From the NCBI GenBank assembly GCA_036365515.1, contig CM070873.1:80018029-80082028 (forward strand): a stretch of 64,000 bases of DNA, in the 5' to 3' direction. The translations under genes and the position numbers were made by a program. Each line of letters begins with the position of its first letter. Positions within the stretch are counted from its first letter, which is position 1. This document shows positions 13,225 to 25,195 of the stretch, one piece after another. The notes under the pieces are model-generated. The model was not told the DNA's origin. It worked only from the letters and a program-made list of their open reading frames with translations, and searched no databases. The DNA comes from Torymus aiolomorphi (Eukaryota; Arthropoda; Insecta; Hymenoptera; Torymidae).

Positions 13225-14260
13225 ATCAAGTCAAGTCAGTATACATATATAGGATCAACCCGAGCGACAACCCATCGCGAAGGAAGTGCGCAAAAAGTAT
13301 AGAGCGGCGGCAGCGCTCGCAGAAAGGGGGAGAAACTACGCGCACAGCATCGAAGCCAAAGAAAAAAAAGAAAAAAGTAAAATAAGAGGCGAGAGAGAGA
13401 GATGGTGGAAGAGAAGAAGGGCCTCTCCGCGCTGTGGGTATTTCCCGGCGAGGTGACCGGCTGTTGGCCCGTCTCTCCCTCCCTCTCCACATGAGCACGC
13501 GCGCACGCTTTTGCGCGGAGAAAGAGACAATCTCAACAACATCCACAGGCGTGCCGCGCAACGCACTGTAGACGGGCGCGCGTGTGCACACAATATCTCG
13601 CGCGCGCGCGCGCGAGCAGCAGCAACACCGAGAGCACCAGCTCGCAACTCCGCCAGTACGAGGCCAACGCTTGAGCCTCGCGAATCGACGACTGGCGCGC
13701 GAGCCGATCAGTACGTGCGTATACTTAACTACTGTGTCTTTGAAGCGCGCGTGTCGCGTGTGTTGCTGCTGCTGCTGCTGCTGCTTCTTCTGGTCCAAGT
13801 GCCGATCTTTCGAGGGACCGTTGGTGTACCAGTGCTGCTGCTAAGAAAAGGAAAGAAAACGGAGTTTATACCGGAGGATATATAGCGGCAAGGGAAATCG
13901 GCCGTGGGATCGGATCGAGGGTAGCGCGTTGTACAGCACTCGCGCACGCGCATATATATACAGCAGCAGGTGAGTGAATGTGCGCTGGTCGCCGATCTCG
14001 TGTACAACGCTCGTTATGTATGTATATATAGCGCAGGTATGGATGAGAGATGCTTGCGTAATTGAGCCGGTGGTACGGATGCTCACACTGTGTATCGGAG
14101 GGTCTTTGTTTATCTGCGGTTCAAAGGATCGCGCGCAAAGTGCTTTGACCATCGGTATTTAGAATACGCACGTGTATAGGGCGCGCACGTTTATGTTGAC
14201 GCTGTGGATCGGGACTCGCCCGTACGCACAGAGTGCAGCGGGAATTCGTGTATAGATGTT
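13225..14260 (+). promoter_or_regulatory. CpG-rich island, candidate promoter and 5' exon
   Basis: This is the strongest GC-rich island upstream of EAAT. It carries GAGAGAGA (about 13391), long CGCGCG runs (13597-13615) and a CTG repeat (13764-13784). It ends in a good splice donor, CAG|GTGAGT, with the exon edge at 13969. EAAT's first coding exon begins with a splice acceptor at 27667 followed by only 31 untranslated bases, so an upstream noncoding exon must exist and this is the best candidate. Open frames on both strands (up to 190 codons) are Arg/Ser/Ala-rich low complexity and are not called. Confidence 0.35.
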
Positions 14261-16479
14261 TGATTTGCAAAGTACCTGAGGTCTCCAAATCTGTGATTAA
14301 TGTATTTTAGAGCATGTATAAAGGACTCGCGTATATTTTTCAAAATGTTTACCTTTGTTGTCTCTTAAAAGATATACAAGAAGTCCATTTATCCATCATT
14401 TACGAGACAGTTGATTTGCCGCGGGTTTTTACGGCTGTGCATTTTTCAAATTCTGTATACATTTATGACAAAACTGTACCGAGCGTTTACCACAACTTGC
14501 AGCCTCACTCCTTTCTCCGCGCGCGTATAGACCGCTTGAGAATACTTATCGCGAAACTTTCTACAAGTGTGTGTGTGTGTAGTTATTGAGGTAATTGTGC
14601 CAATATAATATGACCTATTAAAGTCAATGGACGACCCGTGCGACTTTACGTAATTACTGGTATATAGGCTTCAAAATACTGCCTCGGATTACGGTGACAA
14701 AGTTTATTTTACGAATCTCGGAAAGAGGAAAGTTTTTCGCCAATCGAGAATTGCTTGTTTGGAATACGTGCCAAAGCGAAGGTTTTAATTATCTCAGAGG
14801 AGCTGTCGTTATCCTACCGGCGTATATAGATAGCTCTGCCGCATAAACAATCGTATAATAAAACGTAATATTATGCGCTTTGCAAACGTACAGAAAATTG
14901 AACATTACCGGTACGGTAACCTTTATCTGAAATTCACGGAGATAAAGTTTAGAATATCGCGTTCTCACATATCTATACTACACCGAGATTTGCGATCCAC
15001 TTAGGAGATAACGCATATACCGGTTCGCAGGCCGTAATACATTCGAATCGTTATCAGTTAACGAAGCAGCAATGATGCAGCGAGCCTCTTAAAAGTCTCA
15101 TGAAATAAATTATACGCCGATGTCTGGGTCGACTCTTGTGCAACCAAAGATGATTTTTTTTAACGATATTCGCGAGTAAAATGATTTTTTATTCCATCTA
15201 CTTTGACTTGAAACTTTCAATGTTGGATAATTTTTTCTCAGATAATACAACCAAAATCCCAAAAACTTACTTTTATTCTGAGCATTTTCCTTTGCACCTA
15301 TTACACATTAAGTTCGAGAGCGTCGCTGCAATATCACTTTATATTTACACATTTGAAAGATGCGCATTTTAATAATCATTGTCACAATAAAGCGCATGAG
15401 TAACAGTCGTACTGATTTCGTGACACACTTTGATCCGTCTCTGGCAGTCGGCCCGCGAATTCATGGTGAGAATAAAATTATTGAAATATTAAATTACAAA
15501 CTTTAATTGCCTCGGGCCCTGCGAAAAAGCATATATAGAAAACCGATTTAGACCGTGACCGATCTCTTGGGCAACGTAAACATGTATATATCGATTTTAT
15601 AACGAATGCCTCAAAACACTTGTTGACAACTGTACCCGCACATCGTGCGCGCGCTTTTGACATTATTTAGGTATATACACCTGCGCACGTGTGATGCAAT
15701 TGCGAATATATTGATTTTCACGTTGAATCACGCTGACCTCGATGTTATCTTAAAATTTCTCACTCGCACGCGATTCTTTACTCATCATCCTCTCAATAAT
15801 TGTTTCATTGCGATCTCTCAACAAAATATCACACGCGTCTATTATCGTGCGCGACGCTCAAACGTAACTGCATCATGTACACACGAGCGCATTTGCTTTG
15901 TAAATGAAAGCTAAGATAATGCCGTATAACGACTCGAATATATATATTCACTTGCAGTTTATTTTTACCACCAATTTTCTTGGCCTTTTCCGCGAACTGT
16001 TTGCATTCCCTGCAATGCGAGTGCGAGGAATGCGAAAAACGCGCGCGACGGAAAGCTGAATAATGCGGGAGAGACGCTATACTCTGCGCGTGCGCCGATG
16101 TCGCCGCGGCGCGCACGTGAGCGGATAATAATAATGAGGGATAAACCGGCTCGCACACGATTGTTAATGAGTGTAAACAGTTTGTCGGTGTGCATGGCCG
16201 ATGTTTATTTGATTTCAAACGACGATAAGTTATGCAAGTTTATCAAAAGCTAAGATATTTCAGTTGGGTAATTAAGCGTTGCGAATGGTAGATAAGAAAA
16301 AAAGAGTGGGATTTGAAAAAGAAGTTTGATATTTCCAAAACGTGGAATACTTATAAAAAATCCTTTTCTTCTGATGGTACTGTAAATAAATATTTTGCAT
16401 TTTGTAAATAATTATTATTTACTATTTAAAACAGCAATTTCTTGTACTTTATATAAATAACATTAAAAATGTATTATTC
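14261..16479. other. Noncoding stretch with a CpG-rich patch
   Basis: No gene is recognised. The part from 15400 to 16200 is richer in CpG (for example 16030-16130) and could be regulatory. A short GT run lies at about 14567-14580. The remainder is AT-rich. Confidence 0.4.
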
Positions 16480-16902
16480 TTAAGGGGGTCCGAAAGTCAA
16501 TTAAAAATTCAAATTTCGCGCCACAATATAGCAGACGAAAAAATAAATAATTTGCCTATAACAAATAGTAAAAACAATATTACGGAAAATCAGGACTGCA
16601 TTGCCCTCCGTTACATTATTATCTATCATTTTACAAAGTTTGAAGTTTCTATATAAATATTTCGCTGAATGGCATTTGAATAATGTCTCAAAATCAAGTA
16701 ATTCAAATGCCATTCAGCGAAATATTTATATAGAAACTTCAAATTTTGTTAAATGATAGATAATAATGTAACGGAGGGCAATGCAGTCCTGGTTTTCCGT
16801 AATATTGTTTTTACTATTTGTTATGGGCAAATTACTTATTTTTTCGTCTGCTATATTGTGGCGCGAAATTTGAATTTTTAATTGACTTTCGGACCCCCTT
16901 AA
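16480..16902. mobile_element. TTAA-flanked foldback MITE, complete
   Basis: An almost perfect palindrome of 0.42 kb. The ends are TTAA followed by GGGGGTCCGAAAGTC, with the complement and TTAA at the other end. The arms are about 200 bp, and the centre (about 16667-16710) itself folds through AAATGCCATTCAGCGAAATA. The TTAA target is typical of piggyBac- or Kolobok-type transposition, but no transposase is present. A truncated relative lies at 42437-42682. Confidence 0.85.
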
Positions 16903-16979
16903 GAATAAACAGTTTAAATAAATCATCGACTGTTTACAGAAATTATCAATAATCAAACTAAAACTGGCAAGTTAACCGT

Positions 16980-17400
16980 CATGCGTTTATTTTCCACTCC
17001 ACTTCGCCGTTTAGGTGGGAAAATTAGGTTCCAGAACGACGAGCGCGGCATTTTTCCCGGTTATATAGCGGCCGATTCGCGACGCCCATGCGTCGCCGTC
17101 AGTGCACGCGCGAGCGCGCGCATTTCAATCATTTACTCAATTGCTCGTGGCACGCGAACTCGCGGAGAGTGAAAGAGATGAAAAAAGAGTCGCCGCCGAG
17201 ACGACGACGACGGCGACACTATACTACTATACGCACGAGAGAGTCTCTTTGATTCCCTCTCTCTTGTGTTTGAACGTTCTTGACGAAAAAAAAGAAACAT
17301 CGTAAAACGCCGACACTCACGCGCCCCCGATTTTCCTCGTAAACAGTGGAAGCGGAGGCTCACGCTTTCGAGCGAAAATTATGCATGCGCAGTTGAATAG
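16980..17400. promoter_or_regulatory. CpG-rich island, possible regulatory DNA
   Basis: GC-rich with CGCGAGCGCGCG, GACGACGACGACGGCGAC and GAGAGAGTCTC words. It resembles the islands at 7.2, 13.2 and 24.8 kb. It may be an enhancer or alternative first exon of EAAT, but no start site can be fixed. Confidence 0.25.
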
Positions 17401-17763
17401 GTGATGAAATAATTCTTACCTACTATTGCCTGTGCGTTATAAGTATAGATGCGGTTAAAAGTTTATTTTTTTAGTCGAGCTTTGAGGGGTTTCATCGTAC
17501 TGAAGTCGGTTTTTTGATGTCTTGTTTGTTACATCTGCTATATAAGTCATTCAGTACAGTATACAATATGGTAATATATGAACATTGAAAACGATTTAAA
17601 ATGATGAGCTTATGTATAAAATTAGTTGGTATTTTGTTAATGTAGTTTCGTACCCATCACTTGTTAGTTTTGTTGTAAAGAACTAAGGGTAAAAATATCG
17701 AAATTATTTTCACAGGGAATTAATTTGTATTATATTTAACAATTTATAATAGGAAATATAACG
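17401..17763. other. AT-rich spacer
   Basis: No gene. The segment around 17675-17745 (containing TTATTTTCACAGGGAATTAA) recurs at about 20178-20230, indicating a short dispersed repeat. Confidence 0.4.
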
Positions 17764-18160
17764 ATGTTTACTTATCATACATATACCCTTCTGATAGAAC
17801 GAATTGAAAGAATTTCATCTTTATCAAAACTACTCTTCAATCTCGTATGTTTACGTTACCAACATTTACAAAATTCTTGCGCAACACCACCGCCACAGAT
17901 TTAGAATGGACGAATTTCGGTCGGTAGACGTTTGTGCGTCCACTACCGCGTTAAATATATGATCCGTCCGACCCGCTGAGCAAACGATCGTCTTGTCACT
18001 GCTAATATACTAAAATTAAAATCGCAAGCGCGCTCTCGTTCATTGAACGCTCGTGCGCATCTTCTATCATTCTCGCCGATTCTCCATTCATCCTCTACCG
18101 ATATACTTATCCGTTCATTACATAATATGCAACAGTTCAATGAAAAACGAAAAATTCATT
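17764..18160. repeat. Dispersed direct repeat, copy A
   Basis: About 0.4 kb that recurs in the same orientation at 21801-22190. Shared landmarks are CTTGCGCAACACCAC, CAGATTTAGAATGGACG, TCGGTCGGTAGACGTTTGTG and the tail with CAACAGTTCAATGAAAAAC. The copies differ by substitutions. The open frame across the second copy is not kept in this one, so it is not coding. Confidence 0.75.
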
Positions 18161-18290
18161 TATTGCAACGTTGTTAAGGAGGTTCCTACGCGACTCCCTA
18201 TAGTCAAAGCAGTGCTAAATGAAAAGATTACCTAAGATTTAAAAAAATCATAGTTGTAATGTGATTTATTTGTTTAAAATGATAGAGGTA

Positions 18291-18849
18291 CACTCAGAAA
18301 ACGATCTTCCTGTACCAACGAGAATCTGCCTGTCGGAGGAGGATTTTCAGTTAAAAATAGGGCCAAGAGAATATCTTCCTATGGAAGGAGGAATATCCGC
18401 TTAGTACAATGTCGCATCGCGATAAGAGGAATTTCTCCCATATATATAATAATTATTAACAAAAAATAAATAAATAATTAATGTAAAAATAAAATTGTTA
18501 TACGTTAATGGAATAAAAAGACTTTAGTTATTTTAAATATTTATACAGTAGTCCTAGTATCACCTGTTATCAATAAAACTTGTCTTACACTGCAATTTAA
18601 TGATATTTATAAAACAGAGTTTTGAAGACCTTAGAACCAAAATATCGTTCCTCCATTACTGACACATAATATTCTTGTAATAAAACGTAAAATTTTTTTC
18701 CTGCAGGAAGATTGGCCTCCTATAACCGGAGACCGCAGTTCCTGTAATCGAATTACGATTCGACCTCGCGGGAGGAAGTCCTTTTTATTGCAGGAAGATT
18801 TTTTCGGGAGGAATTTTATTTTGGTATCGGAGGATCGTTTTTCTGAGTG
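18291..18849. mobile_element. TA-flanked TIR element, CACTCAGAAAA ends
   Basis: The left end TA|CACTCAGAAAACGATC and the right end GATCGTTTTTCTGAGTG|TA are inverted and flanked by TA. GGAGGA and TTCCTGCAGGAAG-like words recur inside, forming further partial inverted repeats. No coding sequence. A short non-autonomous DNA transposon; the TA target alone does not decide between mariner-like and other families. Confidence 0.75.
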
Positions 18850-18954
18850 TAGAAGAATGGAAACTTCCATTTATAGTGGTAGAATTCAAGATGTTAGGTA
18901 TGAGAAGTCGATGGAGCGAATTAAAAATCAATAAGTCACGTAAAAAATATGCGA

Positions 18955-19040
18955 CAACCCGGGCTCGAACTCGCGGATCCGGGATTTTAATTCGATGCTC
19001 TGACTGTGTAACGAGGCCTGCTCGAAAGACTCGCGCGCAT
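18955..19040 (-). repeat. tRNA-like (SINE-like) sequence
   Basis: The complement contains GAGTTCGAGCCCGGG, close to a tRNA B-box, with CAGTCAGAGCATCG, an A-box-like segment, upstream. A T run follows, as at a Pol III terminator. The T-arm and acceptor stem do not pair well, so this is a tRNA-derived relic rather than a working tRNA. It directly precedes the repeat copy at 19105. Confidence 0.35.
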
Positions 19041-19104
19041 CTTCTGTATTATCATTGTGCGCCGATGCGTCAGGGCTCGGATGATAGTCGAGCTCAGCCC
19101 GTGA

Positions 19105-20158
19105 TGCATGTAAATTAAGTTAGCTATAGGCGCGTAATGTACAGGATGTAAACATAATACTTACAAAATTATAAAGAGTTAATTTAAATGATTATTGGAT
19201 CGTGTGTGAACGCAACGAGTGAAGCCATAGCGGGAACTTTATTACGCTGAATGATATGATAATTATCGTTAGGCTTAGGCGTTTCTTTCATTCTTCAGAC
19301 GAAAGTAGATAATTTTAGCAAGTGATTTAATTGGTCCGTTCTGAAAAGACAATATTTGTATGACTAAAAAAATGTAAGCGTTATCCACGTTTCCTCAAAT
19401 TAAAGCCGTTGACTTTTTCTTTCACTCATAATCTGCTGTTTGTTAATTGTTTACAAAAAATCTATTTTCAAATAAATATTTAGAATATTTCAAATAAATA
19501 TTTAGAATATTTTCATTGATCAATATTCAAATACGATATTGAAGTAAGAATTAACATGTTAGTGGAAAGTCAGAACTAAAAATAACCTTTGAATGCGTTT
19601 GGCCCTGTCAACAAAAATACAATGACAAGTATAAGTACTATAAGAGAATTGCATAACTTTTTTGAGATATCCTTATGCAAATCTGAAGGTATTTGCTAGT
19701 GACTCGATAAACACCAACGCTGAATCCTTCGACGTAAGGAAGAATCACTGCACATAACAGGTTTATTTTATTTGCAAAGAACGTAAAATTTGTGAATGAA
19801 TAGAATGTAATTATTTCCTCCGCATCTTCACGATATCAAATTATAAATGAAATCAAATGGCAAATGAAAAAAAAAAAATTGAGTACTTTATATCGATAAA
19901 TAAATATTATACTAATATTTGTCTGTATATAATAACATTTATGTAACAATTGTATAAAAATATATAAAATAATTTGCCTTCAAAACTAATTCAATAAATT
20001 TAATATATCGTATATGAAAGTTCCACAGTAGTACCTATATTTATCATCTAGTGCCTAATATCAGCCACAGAGACTTTTTCATTTCTGATGAATTCAACCA
20101 AGCAATTCTCGTTCACGAAGTTACATACAAATCTAGAATTGGAACAAGGAACAACAAT
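19105..20158. repeat. Dispersed direct repeat, copy B
   Basis: Same family and orientation as 4394-5475. It contains an extra short internal duplication (AAATAAATATTTAGAATAT twice, about 19476-19512) absent from copy A. No open frame of interest. Confidence 0.75.
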
Positions 20159-20814
20159 AGGGTCGGTTTTTTTTAAAGAACTACGGTTGTATATCCAAAT
20201 TATTTTCACAGGGAATTAATTTGTATTATACTCAATATTTTATTTCATAGGAAGAGCCTTATAGTTACGTCATGGCGAAAATTGTAACACTTCAAATTCT
20301 GAAAATTTACAACGTAAAAACTATTTTCCACCCAAAATGAGTCCATTTTAAGCGTTTTCCGAGATGTATATGTATGTCTGTACGTATGTATGTAATAAAG
20401 TTTCCAGATTATCTCAACGAATTTTTCATAGATCCAAACGAGCTTTGGCGCAGATACTCGTCTAATTATAAGTAACTGACAGTTCTCTATCGAGTCGAAT
20501 CCATCGACAAATAAAAAAAAACGGCAGAGCAAATCAAAATTTGAAAAAATCGATTTTTGAACATCCGGTGAACAAAATTAACTTTAAGTCAAAAACAACA
20601 AATGAATCTGCTAAAACTGATTAAAACACGTCTTTTTTACATTGAATATTTTTCTCTACGAACAATATTTGGCAATAGAATAGCGAAAAAACTGCTAAAA
20701 ACATCAAAAATAGTAGTTTTTTTGCTATTACTATACAGGATTTGACTTTACACAAAAATGTTAAATGTAACAGTTGTAGATAATATTTAAACAAAATTTT
20801 TTCCCATTTAACAT
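20159..20814. other. Repeat-like noncoding stretch
   Basis: No recognised gene. The segment 20737-20813, with GTTGTAGATAATATTTAAAC, is repeated directly at 21211-21296. The MITE at 20815-21113 and a spacer lie between the two copies. Confidence 0.45.
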
Positions 20815-21113
20815 CCCGCCCAAAAATGATTTCGTGGCCCACATATTTGCAACAGTATGGGCAATATATTGGCAATATATGGGCCACACTGCCCACATTA
20901 GTGCACTATATGGGCAATATGTGGCTCCGGCGCCTAAGCCGAATATTGGCCATACTGTTTCCTATATCATGTCCACATTAGTCCCATATTTTTTTTTTCT
21001 TCAAGTGTGGGATACATATAAGTATTATATGGGAAAACTATGGCCCATATTCGGCTGAGGCGCCGGAGCCGCATATGGCCCATACATTGCCGACAAATTT
21101 TTTTTCACGCGGG
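20815..21113. mobile_element. MITE with GGGCAATATATGGG-type words
   Basis: The ends are CCCGCC and CACGCGGG. The interior is a run of related words such as ATGGGCAATATATTGGC, GCCCACATTAGT and GGCTCCGGCGCC, arranged as inverted repeats. The element at 28077-28862 has the same ends and words. No coding capacity. Confidence 0.65.
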
Positions 21114-21654
21114 ATTTTTGTGTAAAATCAATTCCTGATGAGTTAGACCTATAAGAACGATTTTAAACGCCTAAATATACATAAAATGGACAATTTTCGA
21201 CTATAACTTGACAGGATTTGATTTCACGCCAAAATGTTACGTACAAAAGTTGTAGATAATATTTAAACAAAACTTTTTTCTATTTAACATTTTCATAAAT
21301 AAAAATAAAAACGATTATTATAATTATGATAAAAATTATAAAAACAATGTTTTTAATTTTAAATATATTTGCCATCATGGTACTTATATTTAATATCCCT
21401 ATGTGCACTTTAATCATATCAATTAATACTTCATAAATTTATATGCATCATAGACTATTTAAAAAGTTATCTACATATATCTATATGTGTAGAATTAAAA
21501 CGCAAACCTACAAAAAAGAAGAAATAAATGTGTAAAAGTAAAAAAAAGTAATTTAAATTTTACTACAGATGTATTTATGTTTATTTTAATAATAACAACG
21601 ATAAAGATAAAGTATTACAATTCGTGCAATAATAAAATTATAAGGTTCTCCTAA
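21114..21654. other. AT-rich noncoding stretch
   Basis: It holds the second copy of the roughly 80-bp direct repeat (21211-21296). Nothing else is recognised. Confidence 0.45.
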
Positions 21655-21800
21655 GCGTTGCGGCAGTACCTATTATGTAAAAACGAAGTTTTTACATAGG
21701 GAGGGGGACTGACGAGCGAAGCTTGGAACAGGTATGCGCGGGGGGGGTGGGGGGCTGGCGTGTCGAGCGCAGCGAGACTCGCAGGGGGGCACAGCCCCCC
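21655..21800. repeat. Hairpin and G-rich tract
   Basis: TGTAAAAACGAAGTTTTTACA is a perfect small hairpin (about 21677-21697). Beyond it lies a strongly G-rich strand (GGGGGGGGTGGGGGG, about 21740-21754) followed by GGGGGGCACAGCCCCCC. The block fits a G-quadruplex or hairpin-forming segment. It abuts the repeat copy starting near 21801. Confidence 0.5.
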
Positions 21801-22190
21801 TAGTTTACTTATCATACCTACATGTACTCTTCTGTTCCAACGAACTAAAAAAATTTCGTCTTTATCAAAACTACTTTTCAATCTCGCATGTTTCCGCTAC
21901 TAACATTTTCAAAATTCTTGCGCAACACCACTGCCACAGATTTAGAATGGACGGCTTTCGGTCGGTAGACGTTTGTGCGTCAACTCCCGCGTTAAATATG
22001 ATCCGTCTGATTGGGCTTGTCGCTGCTAATTTACTAAAGTTAAAATCGGAATCGCACTCTGGTTCATTAAACGCTCGGGCGCATCTTTTGTCGTTCTCAC
22101 CGATTCTCTATTCATCCCCTGCCAATATACTTACCCCTTATTCATTATATATAAGATGTAACAGTTCAATGAAAAACATAACATTCGGCA
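21801..22190. repeat. Dispersed direct repeat, copy B
   Basis: Second copy of the family described at 17764-18160, in the same orientation. A chance open frame of 156 codons (21734-22204) runs across it; the frame is broken in the other copy, so it is not called. Confidence 0.75.
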
Positions 22191-25092
22191 ATGTTGTTTA
22201 TTAAGCCTTTAATATACCGATGTTTATTATCACTCGGATATTATAACGATCGAAGCTATGTGTGCCTGCATGAGTACGTAAATTTTGCAACCGCGAAACT
22301 TTGAACTCTGACGAATACACGTGTATGCAGCGACGAGGCAAAACAGACGTCGGCGGTGGTGGGGGCAGCGGCATGTTAAAATAGGTGCGTAGGCCGCGTG
22401 CTGCACCGGCTGAAACTCTGACAGACCCTATAAATACTAATTGGCTACCTCGAACACGTGGTTTTCTCGTATAGTGCGTACAAGCGCATACGAATGATTA
22501 GCGCAAGTGCATCATTCGATAATTTGTCTTGCTGCGATCGCAGTGTATGATATGACACGGCTCGTTTGTTAGTCGTGTTAAACTCATTTTTCGGTGTTCC
22601 CCGTAATCTCTACATCCATTATTTAATTTAACGGTAGACTTATTTTCTATAGCGTTGGTCATCATTCAATTTAAAAAACAGCGATTTAATTATATAGCAA
22701 ACGGAAAATCTTGAAAATTGATTGAAAATCCTTATAACTAATAACTCATTATTGGAATGTTTCACAATGCACACACGGAAAATCTTCATGAAGAATTGCC
22801 GACAAATAGGTGCAGATATAATGTTAAAATAATTGTTCGGCATCAATCACAATGTAACTGGCTACAATGATAAAGCAAAAATAGCACGTATAATTAAAAC
22901 CCGTTTAATTACAAAAATTTTCATATATACCAAGGGCAAGAGATGGCACTTCGGGAACGAAATTGGCATTAAGAACTTTCTCTCTCGCAAGAAAAACAAT
23001 ATTACACCTCGAACGTATAAACAAACGAGTTTACCATCATATAACTTCTCGACCCATTACCGGCATCCTTTCCGCGATCAACCCACGATGCGTATATTAC
23101 ACGCTAATACCAGCATTACATCTCTCGATCGCATGATGTATGTACACGGTTCGTTTGAATTCGCGCGCCTCGTTCACACCGAGGCATCGCCACTCGCGCA
23201 CATAGGCGTGATATAATATCGTGTCATCGAGAAAAACAGGAGGGTATAATAATCTCGACGCGAGTAGTGCTGCTGCCGCGCCTATCCGCGCATCCTTCGC
23301 CTTGAGGCGCAACAAAGACTCCGTTCCCGACGCCGCCGCCGCCGCGCATGCAAATCGGCGCGCACGTGAGCTTGGCGCGACTCAGTCAGGGTCTTAAAAA
23401 AAAAATCGTTTGTTTAATGACGGCGGTCTTCTTTTTCGTTTGACTACGCGGGATATATACCCAATGACAATCAATATTGATGACAGGGAAAACTGGAAGT
23501 TTCTGCGTCTATGTGTTTGTGCGGAAGATTGATCGGCCGGGCCGGGATTTCCCGCGCGCGCGCGCGTGATGCTCTAATATTATTACTACTTCGAATAATG
23601 TCTTGTTTATGGGCGAGCTTGCAAATTAGGTACGTGTTGTCGGTCCAGAAGTTATTTGCGTGGGTGGTGCGCAGCGTTCTTTTGTTTTTTGCTATCAAAC
23701 AATTTGTAGGATATCGTTTAATGCGTTATACACAAAAAATATATGCAATTATATAGGTGGTTAATACGGGGCATAAAAAGATTTATAGGTGTATAGATGA
23801 CCAATGAGCGGTACTCGAATAATTTATCAAAGGATTAGCAAAAACACTTTCGTTGGTTGCATAAAAGTGTAATTTAAAAGAAATATGTAGATGCTAATGA
23901 TTATTATAATTAATGCAATGAGTAGTCACTCTCTGTGTATATAGTCGCAGTCCCCGATCTGTTTAGGAAATGTAAACAAGGTAGCATATTTCAAATACTT
24001 ATATACAGTTAAAGGGATTCCCCTCAATTAGTCAGCCACTTTTAAACTCACCTCTGCTTCCCACTTGTCACTCATCCAAATTTTCGGGAGCTACCTATAT
24101 AAAAACATCAGAAAAACATGTACCAATAAATCGATTATCCATATAGATATAACATATCGTGTTTACATAGCAGTCTACAATATATTTACGCAAAATTCTA
24201 TAGTTTTGCAATAGACTTTGAATTCTAGGTATTTGCAAAAATAATCACTGCACAGTCATCCAAATGTTACACACTATTTCTCAAGAATCAAAACATTAAC
24301 ATGAGACTTGCATTGAAAGACGACTATATAATACCGATCGACACCCTATTCACGCCGCATAACCACTTGGAACAAATTCCTCGGCAAACATTCGTGCATG
24401 CTGCTCCCGCCCTCGTGTAATCTCTCTCTCTCCCTCTCCCTCTTCCTCTCTCTCTCTCTCTCTCACTCTTCGCCATATCCGGAGATTCTCATAGTAACAT
24501 AAGGAACTATATGCGAGAAAACCGACGACTGACAGTCACCGCCGTCGTGCTTCTTCTCTCTATGAATAATGCGCGCAGTGTCCATCGGCGATTATTCATA
24601 CACGTGCGGGTGACTATCGGTTCGGCACGCGGATCTCGCGGAAAAAAAAGCCGGTTATAACCAGATGATACTCAAGCCGAGCGCGCCAGCAATATACATA
24701 ATATTATAAGCGCTTTCAATATATACATGAAAAAAACATAAGTGGGCAGGCGCGCCATATTAGTGATGGATAAAACGGCCGCGCCACTTCCTTCGCACGC
24801 GATAATTAGGTCATCTATCTCTTTTTCTCTCTCCCTGCGCGCGGCGTCGTGTCTCGCGCCGCACGCGTGAGATAAAAGCGCGCGCAGAATGTTTTTTTTT
24901 TCGCCGCGCGCAGATGTGATGCGACGGTTAAAGAGAGACGAGAAATTTCGGCGCGTCGGAATCGTTTTGACGAGTGTGACTTGGGCGCTGAATTGGAGTG
25001 GATGCGGGGTTTCGACACAATCGGTGCGTTGTTATATAAAAAGTTGGTTTGCTTTTCTGAGGGATCGCTGAATGTTTGCATGGTCACGGGGA

Positions 25093-25096
<4 letters not shown>
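22191..25096. other. Noncoding region with CpG-rich patches
   Basis: CpG-rich patches occur at 22310-22420, 23150-23380, 23540-23575 and 24500-25060. A CT-rich run with long (CT) tracts lies at 24420-24468. A 127-codon frame at 22833-23216 has no recognisable domain and biased composition. These patches may be enhancers or untranslated exons upstream of EAAT. No gene is supported. Confidence 0.4.
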
Positions 25097-25165
<69 letters not shown>

Positions 25166-25195
25166 TACACACACACACACAGAGACACACACACA
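25097..25195. repeat. (CA)n microsatellite
   Basis: About 100 bases of CA repeat with GCAC and GTAC interruptions toward the right end and an AGAGACAC tail. The His/Thr and Val/Cys frames through it are artefacts. Confidence 0.9.

Noticed and set aside
13226..13885. Open frames of up to 190 codons on both strands in the CpG-rich island
   Set aside because: Arg/Ser/Ala/Leu-rich low complexity, open in several frames and strands at once because of CGC/GCG and CTG runs. No domain and no splice pattern. Better explained as 5' untranslated or promoter DNA.
21734..22204. 156-codon plus-strand open frame
   Set aside because: Runs across a G-rich tract and a dispersed repeat; the frame is broken in the related copy at 17764-18160.
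22833..23216. 127-codon plus-strand open frame
   Set aside because: No recognisable domain, no codon bias distinct from the background and no homologous copy. Length is within chance for the local composition.
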